A DNA stretch of 64,000 nt from Porphyra umbilicalis. Taxonomy: Eukaryota > Rhodophyta > Bangiophyceae > Bangiales > Bangiaceae. A program made the translations under genes and the position numbers. The stretch is taken from the NCBI GenBank assembly GCA_002049455.2, contig KV918806.1, positions 248,001 to 312,000 of the forward strand, read 5' to 3'. Below the pieces are notes generated by a model. It saw only the letters and a list, made by a program, of their open reading frames with translations, was not told the origin of the DNA and did not search any database. Positions within the stretch are counted from its first letter, which is position 1; each line of letters begins with the position of its first letter. This document shows, piece after piece, positions 12,401-21,478 of this stretch.

Positions 12401-13582
12401 CGCACAACACACAACCACGACGAAGGCAACCGCGGTACGGAGCAGATCAGTTCGTCGTGGACGGGACGCCGCGGCGAAGACGTGCAGTCGCCAACGTTTT
12501 CTGTCATTCTGTGCTGAAAGGCGCCCAGAAGCACCTGTGGCGAGCATCGCTTTTTTGTAAGCACACAGCACCCGCAATGACTGCTCCTTCCTTTCGGCAG
12601 GAGTCCCCAGATCATCGAAAATCCGAGTTTTATCCTGCATCTGTTCCAATAGGGGTGCGCCAGGGCGGCCCACCGTGCCTGCCGCAGGTGCAGGCACACG
12701 AGCCACAGGGCGGCTCCCGCCGTGCCCACATCACCAACCACCTCCCCTACCTTCAGCTCAGCGCTTTATTCTGACTCAACAGGGAGCATTCTGAGTGCCT
12801 GAAAGCTCCAGGAAAAATCATTCAGGATTCCTCTTTGTTGTGATGCCGAGAGATGCAGATGGCGATCATCCACGGAGAATGAAAAGGGACCACCAAGCTC
12901 AGTAGATGCGCTTTTGCTTCAGGTACATTGTTGTGTGTCTTTCTCTACTAGGAGCTCGTCGTGTCACTTTTATCATGGCCACGTAGCCCCCCCAGCGCGT
13001 CGGGGGCGGCGCCGTTGACGCCGACGACGCGGAGGCACGATGCGGCCACTAACTTCAGCAGCGCCGCCGTGCGGCGGGGGGGGGGGAGGTGCCCGACCGC
13101 ACCGCCGGCCGGCTGTTTCCGACTCAGTGCGGTGGATGCCGCCATAACGGCGGCCGCGTTGACCGAGATTGGCAACGTCCCCGCCCTTCTTGTGTTTTGC
13201 AAACACCTCGCTTCACAGCTCGAGCGTTCGTGCTGGCATTCGTCTCGTAGGACTTTTCTCCGGTGTGAACCAGGATAATTGCGCCAGAGCCAACACAACG
13301 GTCTATGACTTTGCAGGGAGCTGCATCGCAAGTGCGCCACAGGGGGGGTTTTTGCAGGGGCGACAAGGTCAGCGGCCACCGTGGGGTGCAGGCAGGTGGC
13401 CGCGGTCGGGACAGAGCGGAGAGCGGTCAGAAGAAAGCACGCCCGTGCGCCAGTGCCATTCCGCCCACTACAGGCAACCACCGCTTGGTGCTATCCGCAG
13501 AGCTCAGGGGTCTCTATCCCCCTGTCGTTGGCAAGGGGCTGTAAACTTGCCGCCGGGACGTTCATGTGTGGTTGCGGCGGGA
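9443..13582. other. Spacer between the two inverted TIR elements
   Basis: 4.14 kb without a supportable gene. 9470-10610 is C-rich with short CCG/CGC runs and long Arg/Pro/Ala frames that are compositional. 10740-11900 is lower in GC and includes a GGATATATAAGG TATA-like motif (11029-11040) not followed by a recognisable frame. 11900-13580 is unremarkable with short G and C homopolymers. Confidence 0.45.
9470..10610. repeat. CCG-rich low-complexity tract
   Basis: Plus strand dominated by CCGCC, CGCC and CCCCG words with few A or T bases. It is open in four or more frames on both strands at once, as expected from composition and not from coding. Confidence 0.75.
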
Positions 13583-15021
13583 GTATCCGTCATGTGCCAG
13601 TTCGTGACAACTGTGCCAGTTCGTGACAACCCGAGATTGTGTGACAAATCAACAGTGTTTACTCATGAAATCGGGTTCGGTTGTGACAGAAATGAGGGTA
13701 AAGCGCCCATATACCAGTTTTTCAAAAAAGGAACACAAACAGGCAGGGAACCATGTTGCACACCGTTGAACGCGCGAACTCGTGAGTTCGCCTTCGGTGC
13801 CAAGCGCGCCCAAAATATAGCAAGGGGGACCGAACAGCACGCCGAGAGGAAAAAAAGGGCGCACTCTCGGAAATCAATTTGATGCCTAACTACCTGCTCT
13901 GAGGACACCGTGGGCTCACATTCTGTTGACTTGGCCGTTTTCACGTTCGCAGATGCCCGCGTCTTCTTCCCCCCGACCTTTCGCATCCGGCCAGTTACCT
14001 CTCGGCGCCACATGCCCCACACTGAGCGCACTTGCCACACTCTCACAGACTGATAGTACCAATGTCCCCATCCCCCCCCTCTGAGTGACGCGCAATGCCA
14101 CCGCGGCGGCGGCTTGCCACATTGGATGGTGATGCTGCAAGTTATCAGACCATGTTTGCGGGCCTGCGTCTCTCGCGCACCGGGGAGCTGAGTACCAAGG
14201 CGTTTGGCAATCGATTTGGACTCGTCTCAGCCCAGGCGCGCCGCTTCATTATTGACGAGCCTTGCACAGGCCCGGTCCGCCACTCTTCTTCTTCCCGGAC
14301 GAGGAGGACCTGCTGGCTTTGCCGTGAGAAGCGCACCAAGTTGCCGATTCTGACAGCTCCGCGCTCCCCATGGCGTGCTACACATCGTTTGGCGGGAGAA
14401 AAAAACAATCTGTTGCATAGTCTCTCTTTCGATAGGCGTCTCTCACGTGATGGCTGATGAAAAAGGAGGGGGGGGAAGGAGGGCCAGTCTTGCAGTGGGG
14501 GTAGGACTGGAGTGTCTATGGCGAACGTCGGTGTGCCGAGAAGGGCGGGCGTTGCGAAGTGCATGAGGAGCGCCACGGTATTGAGGCGGGGGGGGGGGGG
14601 CGCGGGCCCGCAGGCGACCTGTATAGGCTGTTGTCGCAGCAGGGACTGGGGAGGAGGCGACACGGGACGACGGACACCATGTCACAGCTTGGCAGTCGCT
14701 TCACCAGCGTATCCCTATTGGTCGCGCAGGCAAGAATCTTGGGCAATCTGGATCAAATTGTTTGTTCCACAGTAAGTGTTTCCAACTGTAATGTGCGATT
14801 CCAGGTCGTTCTCACACAATCAGTCATTATGTCACGAACTGGTACCGGGGGTTTTTCGACCTCATTTTCTAGAAAATAAACGGGAGCGCCCCATGAGAAA
14901 CGGAGATCATTGCCGTCCTCGTGCGAGACTGCTGAAGCCAGTCATATGTCTATTTTTCGCTGGGCATGAGCTCAAGCTCGATTGCAGGAGCAGTTGTCAC
15001 GAACTCGCGCATGATGGATAC
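13583..15021. mobile_element. TIR element, copy B (1.44 kb), inverted relative to copy A
   Basis: Begins GTATCCGTCATGTGCCAGTTCG and ends ATGATGGATAC. It is the reverse complement of copy A (8005-9442), differing by one G (an 8-G run here, 7 in copy A) over almost the whole length. The outer end is the exception: the last 60 or so bases (about 14965-15021) are clearly diverged from the outer end of copy A. No target duplication is visible at this copy (flanks GGGA and AGAG), which hints that it arose by an inverted duplication or has lost its flank. The gypsy LTR begins 84 bp downstream. Confidence 0.75.
14095..14457 (+). CDS. Hypothetical 120-aa frame inside TIR element copy B
   Basis: Same protein as 8569-8931, from the inverted copy. 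The same caveats apply: an isolated CWLC motif, no domain I can defend, and no evidence of selection because the copies are recent duplicates. Confidence 0.25.
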   Translation: MPPRRRLATLDGDAASYQTMFAGLRLSRTGELSTKAFGNRFGLVSAQARRFIIDEPCTGPVRHSSSSRTRRTCWLCREKRTKLPILTAPRSPWRATHRLAGEKNNLLHSLSFDRRLSRDG

Positions 15022-15099
15022 AGAGGGCGATATTTGCGGCCGCGCAGGCGCGCGTCTATGGCGTGTGGGCTGTGTGTGGCTGTGGAGGTGTGGCAGCTG

Positions 15100-15104
15100 T
15101 CAGG
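15100..15104. repeat. Target-site duplication TCAGG, left copy (gypsy element)
   Basis: TCAGG immediately outside the left LTR. The same five bases follow the right LTR at 30170-30174. A 5-bp duplication is normal for Ty3/gypsy integration and fixes the element ends. Confidence 0.9.
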
Positions 15105-15470
15105 TGTGGCAATAAAGAAGGCGCGAACAAGTATCCTATAACCACACTCACAGTTCAAAAGAGAAGGACCCAAAGGGTCAACCTACCGAGAGGACCTTGA
15201 CGGCGCAATGTCGCGCAAAGGCTAGGACTCGACAGTGACGCCTAGATTTAGATGGCGAGCAAGACTGGGCGGCGCAAGGCAAGGCCGGCGCCGTAAAAAC
15301 AAGACGGAAACAAACGAAAAGGAGAGACGAAAGAGTCACCCCTGGCCCGAATAGGGGGGCAACTTAGGGAGGGACAGCCGTCCCACAGGCCGCAATTCGA
15401 AGTACGGGGAGACGAGCGCAAGTCCCGGTAGGAGCATGAGTACTGGACTTTGCCCCTGCCGAATGCAACA
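15105..15470 (-). repeat. 3' LTR of the gypsy element
   Basis: 366 bp, TGTGGC to GCAACA on the plus strand, colinear and gap-free with 29804-30169, about 25 substitutions by eye. It is bordered inside by the purine tract (minus strand) at 15471-15478. Confidence 0.93.
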
Positions 15471-15478
15471 CCCCCCTC
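15471..15478 (-). promoter_or_regulatory. Polypurine tract
   Basis: On the minus strand GAGGGGGG lies directly before the 3' LTR start TGTTGC. This is the expected place and composition for the plus-strand DNA synthesis primer. Confidence 0.8.
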
Positions 15479-15802
15479 GGGCCAAGACCTGGCGGTCACC
15501 CGCCAGCAAGGACGGTTGCGGGGCCGCGCAGGCCGAGCAGCCGCGGGGGGTCGCCAGCGCGAGGGCGCAGGGCGGGGTCACCAGGCGACGCGAACCGCGT
15601 GGGGGCGCGCGCGCGGCGCGCGGCGGCGAGGTGGACATACCGCCGTGCGGGGTCCGGCGGGGGCAGCGTTGAAGAACGCGGGACGCCGGCGGCAGCCGGC
15701 AACGACGGCAGCCGGCAACGACGGGGACGAAGACGCAGTCGGCGGCGGCGGAGGCGGCACGCGCGGACGCCATCGGCGTGGGCTTGCTGCCGACTTGGGC
15801 GG

Positions 15803-18235
15803 ATGGCGGCGAGCGGGGAAGCGGCGGCGATGGCCTACAAAGCGCCTCCCTTACGGGACGCGTTGAGGGCGGGGCTGCGGCGGTACGCCGCGGGCGTATT
15901 GGCGGACCAAGACGAGGTGCCGAAGCAGGTGCAGGTGCCGAGGCCAGACCCGCGGAACCAGCCGGCGGTCGAGCGCGTGTAGGCCGGCGTACGCATGGCG
16001 TACTGGCACGGCGGCGTCCACGAGGCGCACTCGCAGCGGTGCGATGACGAGTTGGCCGTCCGCTTCAGCCGCGAGGTGGCGCGCTTCGGGACGGCGTTGC
16101 CGTCGTGGTTCGTTCGGACGTCGAATGCCTTCGTGAGGGTGAACGAGAACGTGGCGGTCCTCCGCGAGGGGGTGCCGTGGGTGGCGCACTGCTGGGGCCG
16201 CCTCATGAGCCTCATGCCGGACGCGGTGACCCCGCCGGCGGAGTACCTGACGGAGTTGTCGCTTTCGTATCTACGGACGTCGGCGGACCTCGAGTAAGTG
16301 CAGGCCGCCGAGGCGCAGCACCGGGAGGCGATGAACGCGGCGGCGTACTACTACGGGGAGGCGGCGGACAAGAACGCCCGTCGTGTGGACGCGGGGGCGG
16401 CGCCACGGGCGGTCCCACCGCACGAGCGCCCGGAAATCAGCTCCAGGTCGAAACCCGAGCGGGTTGGGCGGGATCTGACCGTCCTTTTGGCGGAGGGCTA
16501 CCGCGTGGCGGTTAACCGAACGCGGAAGGAGGTGGATGTCCGAGCGCGCAAGGGCGACGACGTGCCGTACCTGATGACGGCCGGCCACAATGCCAAGGGC
16601 TTGAACAGCGCCGGCTGGCGGCGCGTGCCGGAGGCGCTGGGCGCGTTCAAGCTGCCGCGGGGGCTGCACGTGGCGAACCCCACTGTGCTGTCGTACTACT
16701 ACGACTGCATGATGGGGGACGACCGCAGCTGCCTCTGGGACACGTACGTGGTGGAGCGCGTGCAGCTCACCGCCATCGCGCTGCTGGCGGACCTCACCGG
16801 CAGGCGGGTCCACCGCATCTCCCCAGCCCATCCGCACCGGCTGGAGCGCCTCCGGTTGGACGACATGGTGGGGGGGAGTGCAAACGAGCACGCTTGGCTG
16901 CAGCGGCTGCTCCAAGGCATGGCGGTGCCGCTTCCCAAATGAGGAGACGTGGTGTCGGCTGCGGGCTTGCCGCTCGGGAAAACGCCGTTGCCGGCGGAGG
17001 CAGACGACGCGGCGAACCCATACGGTTTTCGACCAGCGTTGGACGCTAAAGGCGTCGACTTCCGAAGTCGGGCCGAGCGCGCGACGTCGCGGAGCTCCAC
17101 GGCGCGGGGGCCGCCGGGGGCGTCCGGGAACGTGGGGGCGGGGCACACCCGGGGCGGAGGCAGCGACACGGCCCGAGAGGACCCGGCGACGGCAGGTTCG
17201 GGATCGCCGTCCTGGCGGGCCGTGTCGTCGTCGCGGTCGTCGCTGAGAGGGCGTGCCCGGGACGACACCCAGTGGGTGCCGACGCGGTCCCCGTCGCGGT
17301 CGTCGCCGAGGGGGCGTACCCGGGACGACGCCCAGTGGGTGCCGTCGCGGTCCCCGTTGGCGTCGGCGTCGACCACGCGAACGCGGTCGCCCGGTCGGGG
17401 GTCGTCCCGTCGGGCAACGAGGTGGCGCTGGGCACCGTCGCCTCTTCGGCCGCGGGCGGGGCCGCGCCGATCGGGGTCACCAACGCGCCCGCCGCGACGC
17501 ACGCAGACACCGCCGCCGGGACGCGGGATGTCACGCCATCGGCGCGGGCCGACGCCTTGACGGGCAACGCCGCCGCCGGCAACGGCGTCGACACGCCGGC
17601 GGGAGCCGCCGGCGTCCGCCGGAGCGTCAGAGCGGGCGGACGGCGGCGCGGCGGCGCCCCGACCGGGCGACGCGCGGCGCGGCCGGTCTCCTGCCGGTGC
17701 CGATGGAGCGGCCCGGTAGACGGCGGGGGCAACCGGGTCGCGGCGGAGTGGGGGGACCACGAGAAGACAACGCCCGAGGCCGTCCAAGGGGCAGGAGGTG
17801 GAGCCCCCCTACGCGGCGCACCACTAGTCGTACCGCGTGGGGTCCATCGCGCCGGAAGGCGACGCGCTTCGGGCGCACCTGTCAGCGGCGGCCGTAAAAC
17901 GCCTGGCCGCGGCGGGCGGCGCGCCGGCCGGCGCCGTGAGGCTGGCGATCAGTCGGGTGCTGCGCAGTGGCGTGCACCGGCTGCACGCGTCCCTGCGGAC
18001 GTCCAGCAACCGCACGATGGGGGAGGCGATGGACGGCGTCGTAAAGGTCGTCAAAGAACTCCTTCGCGCGACACACATGGAGGACGACATTTGTCGTATC
18101 CTGGACGAGGTGCGGGCGGCAGACCGCGTGGCCTCTGCCGACGAGCGGTCGTCTATGACGACAGCGACGAGTCGGGGGGCGAGCGGCCGACGGGTCGTCG
18201 GCAGCGGCACCGCTAAGCGGTGGCGCCGGCGTTGA
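15803..18235 (+). pseudogene. Antisense accessory ORF of the gypsy element, function unknown
   Basis: One reading frame on the plus strand stays protein-like for about 810 codons, opposite to gag-pol. The likely start is ATG 15803 or ATG 15830 (MAYKAPPLRDALRAG). It is interrupted in frame by TAG (15980-15982), TAA (16295-16297), TGA (16940-16942), TGA (17558-17560) and two TAGs (near 17711 and 17826), with no clear frameshift. The N-terminal third contains TALP (near 16090), GRLMSL (16195) and EYLTEL (16240). Then follow a helical, Tyr- and Arg-rich middle, a Ser/Arg/Gly-rich low-complexity part (17080-17800) and a helical basic C-terminus (17837-18235). The end overlaps the end of pol (18213) tail to tail by 23 bp. 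No catalytic motif recognised. Antisense extra ORFs are known in some plant Ty3/gypsy lineages, but I cannot claim homology to them. Confidence 0.6.
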
Positions 18236-21025
18236 CCCGGGTGGTGTGGGCCTTCTCAAAGCGAAAGATCACGACGCGCCACACGGGCTGCGGTGAGGAG
18301 GCGGTGCGGCCTACCACCGTGAACGTGGGAAAGGGGGGGTTGAGTTGCACACAAGTGGCGCAGTAGCGCGTCGCGAGCGCCCACCAGGCCTGGTGTTGCT
18401 AACGCGGGACGACGAGGGTGAGGTCACATGGGTAGGAGGTGATGCGGGCGAGGACCTGCGGCAGGAAAGAAAAGGGGGGGTTGGCCCACCCGTTCTCGAC
18501 CGCCCAGTCGACCGAGAACGTCGCGGCGTAGCCGCGCGCGGCGTCCGCGGGTGACAGAAGCAGGAACCTGGGTAGATGGGTGGCCGCGGCGGTGGTGAAC
18601 AGGTTGACCGTATGGGGACCCCAGACTGCATCGAGTTTCTCGAAGGCGGCGCGGCCCAATGTCCAGTGGGCAGCCGGCGGGTCGTCGGAGAACTCCGCGA
18701 GGAGGGAGGATGCCCAAATGGCAGGGACTGTTTCCTCGTGGCTTTCCGCTGGGAACGCCCAGCGCACATCGACGAGCATGGCACCCGTCTCGTCGGTGTG
18801 CTGCTGGACCGCGACGCAGACCCAATCGGGTTGTCGCGGGGACGGGGCGAGGACGACTGGCGTCGTCGGAAAGGCGTCGTCGGGGAGCATAAACTTCGTC
18901 TGCTTTGCCAAGCGGATGACGAGAAGTTTCGGCAAACCCGAAATGGGTTCCCACGAATCATCGCCCCGGCCATCAGTGGCCCACCGAACTTTCGCCACGA
19001 TGCCGTTATCGGTGTCGTGGCAAATAGCCAACAGCCGGTCGATTTCCCAGGTCGGATCCTCATCTGAGGAATTCACGTCGGGGAGGGGAGCCTGTGTAAG
19101 CCGATGCGGCTGGGCATCCGGTCCCGACACCGGGCGCGGTGCCGATGTGTCGTCGTTACTGTTGACTCGTCCTTCGCCATCGCCTTGGTCGATTGCGAAG
19201 TAGGTGCCGCCCGTATCGAGAATCTCGAACGGACCAAGCGCCTTGGGCAGCAGCTTGTGCCCCCCGCGGTGGGAGCGGAGGTAGACGAAGTCACCGACCG
19301 TCAGGTCCTTGTTCTTTGACGGCAATCGGCTGTCCCAGTCTCGCTTATAGCGAGCCTGGTACTTGTCGAGCGAAGAGCGCACCGTCGGGATGAGCTCGTT
19401 CAAGCCATGGATGATGGTGCGCTTCACCATGAGCGGGGAGCCATCGGCGGATGCCAGCGGGGACGAGCCCGCGAGGCCCTCAACCGTGAGGTTGGGCATA
19501 CGGCGGGGGATCAGGAGGTCGAACGGCGCCATACTGGTGGCCCTATGCGGGCAGGTGTTGTACGCCAGGCTCAGGGCGGGGAGGAGGCGATCCCATTGAC
19601 GCGGGTGCTCCTCACAGAAGGCCCGGATCGGGTTACGCAGCGTACGGTTATACTGTTTCACCTGACTGTTGGTCTGCGGATGGTAGGGCTTTGTGTGCTT
19701 GCACCTCGTGCTCAACATCTTCATGACGGCGCGAGAGAACGAGTTGTCCATCTGTCGACCCTGGTCCGATAGGTCGCAGTCGGGGGGCCCGTAGGCCGCG
19801 ACCCATGCGGTCAGGAAGGTCGACGCGACCGTGGCGGCGGAGATACGTCGGAGCGCAACCGTACCCGTTAGCTTCGAGAAGCGGTCGGACATGACGAACA
19901 CATACCGGTCGCCGTCAACCGTGTTGAGCAGCGGGCCGAGGATGTCAATGCCAACCTCGGTCAGCGGTTCCTTTGGCGGGAACAAGGTCATGGGGGACGT
20001 ATGACGTCGCTCCTGCAGCCAGTTCCTCTCGCACGGCAGGCACTGCCGGACGAACTCGTACAGGTCGACGATCATCGACTCCCAAAAGAAGCAACGCTTC
20101 ATGGCGGCGTACATCCGCTGCACCCCAGGGTGACCTTTGGTCGTCGGGTAGTGCTCGGGACCCATCACGCGGGAGCGCAGGGCCTCGGGAATGAATACTT
20201 GCATATCGTCCGTCGTTGGCTGACGGCGCACGAGACGGCCTTCCTCATCGAGGACGAACCGCGTTAGTTTGCCCGAGTCGATCACGGCGCGTAGCTGCTG
20301 GCATCGGCCATCCGCGCCTTTTGCGCGAAGGAGCTCCACCGCTGTGATCGGGAGAGGCGGTACCGGCGCCGACAAGTTGTTGGCGTCCGTGCCCCTTGCG
20401 GCCTGAGCCAGCGGGAAGCCTTGGATGTCGTCGTCCAGCTCCTTCTGGTCCAGACCCGTCGTGGGTACGCGGGACAGGGCATTGGGGAGGTGGTGGTTCG
20501 CTCCCTTCTTGTACTTCACCTCGAAGTCGAACTTTGCTAGGCGGAGGCGCCAACGGAGCAGACGACCGGTGGCTGTCGTCAACCGGTAGATCCAGCTGAG
20601 GCATTCGTGGTCGGTACGCACCGTGAACCGCGAGCCCTCCACATAGTGTAGGAGGTGGAGCACGGCCCAGACGAGGCCCAGGCAATCCTTCTCGGTGACC
20701 GAATAGTTGCGTTGCTCGGGCTGCAGGGCGCGGCTGTAGAACCTCACGGGTTTCAGCTGGCCGTCCTGCTGCTCTTGGAGCAGAGCGCAACCCAACTGGG
20801 TGTCGCACGCATCGACGTCGATGGTGAAGGGCGCTCCGCGGCGGGGGAGCGCCCGGACCGGCGGATGAAGCAGCGCGTCGCGTAGGCGCGCGAACGCTGC
20901 GGCCTGCGTCTCGGTGAACGTCGGAAGCGTGTCGCCGTACGCCTTGGTCGTCAGCTGATTCAGGGGCGCTGCGATCCGTGCGTAGTTCGCGACGAAGCGG
21001 CAATATACGTTACACATGCCGAGGA
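18213..21025 (-). pseudogene. pol: Gypsy pol, 3' part: RNase H, integrase, chromodomain, methyltransferase-like tail
   Basis: Continues the reverse transcriptase reading frame after the copia insertion. RNase H: TIDVDACDTQLG, then TEKD and RTDHECL. Integrase zinc-binding domain: HYPTTKGHPG...CLPCER. Catalytic core: first Asp in VGIDILGPL and second in LSDQGRQMDN. The third catalytic residue is missing: the usual QVE is QVK (Lys codon 19656-19658), so the integrase should be dead. A chromodomain (about 18895-19055, WEIDRLL...WEPISGL) is typical of chromoviruses and guides integration to chromatin. After it come about 230 residues, including HWTLGRAAFEKLDAVWG and NPPF (18471-18482), resembling Dam-type adenine methyltransferases. 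A TAG at 18399-18401 sits where a Trp would be expected, and the frame then continues to TAG 18213-18215. Confidence 0.88.
21021..21025. repeat. Target-site duplication GAGGA, left copy (copia element)
   Basis: GAGGA directly outside the left copia LTR, repeated at 25985-25989. Removing the element and one copy restores the gypsy reading frame (Phe-Leu codons at the junction). Confidence 0.95.
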
Positions 21026-21443
21026 TGTTGAATCGCAGTCGGGATAGGGGTTGGGGGACCACGGTGAAGTGGCTGAGTGGCTTGAGCTTGTGTGTGTGTG
21101 CGCGAACGTGCTTTGTTGGTTGTCCTAAGGTTCGCCCGCCTCTCCCAACCGAGAGCACCTCTCAAATAGTCCCCACCGGCCCAAGTGCTCCCCCCTCTCG
21201 CGCCCACACCGACGCCCACGCCCTCGCACCAAATCGAATCACTCACCAAATCAAAAGACACTAGAGCAAAGCGAAGATCAAATCCAAAACATGCCAAAAG
21301 TAACGCCCCAAAATGACCCAACACAAATGTGTGCAACTTGACCACGTCATGCAAATGTACCATGTGGGGTACCATAAGGGTCACCGACCATCATCCATCC
21401 GCGAACCGCCAGTGGAGTCGGCGACGAGCATCACAGTCCAACA
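21026..21443 (-). repeat. 3' LTR of the copia element
   Basis: 418 bp, the same length as 25567-25984. Four substitutions were seen (two near 21038, one near 21227, one near 21259). Confidence 0.96.
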
Positions 21444-21452
21444 CTCCTCCTT
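21444..21452 (-). promoter_or_regulatory. Polypurine tract of the copia element
   Basis: Minus strand AAGGAGGAG directly abuts the 3' LTR start TGTTGG. Confidence 0.8.
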
Positions 21453-21478
21453 GCTTGTTGCCGCGGCGGTTCTTGTTT

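Noticed and set aside
8005..15021. One large composite transposon bounded by the outer ends of copies A and B
   Set aside because: The bases outside (CACA and AGAG) do not form a target duplication, so a single composite insertion is not supported.
16290..16305. GAGTAAGTGCAG at a stop in the antisense ORF as a splice donor
   Set aside because: The protein-like frame continues directly after the stop without a gap, so an intron is not needed.
20990..21158. Extension of the gypsy pol frame into the copia LTR, giving an apparent 919-codon ORF start
   Set aside because: The upstream residues are copia LTR sequence read through the insertion junction; the true pol continues on the far side at 25987.
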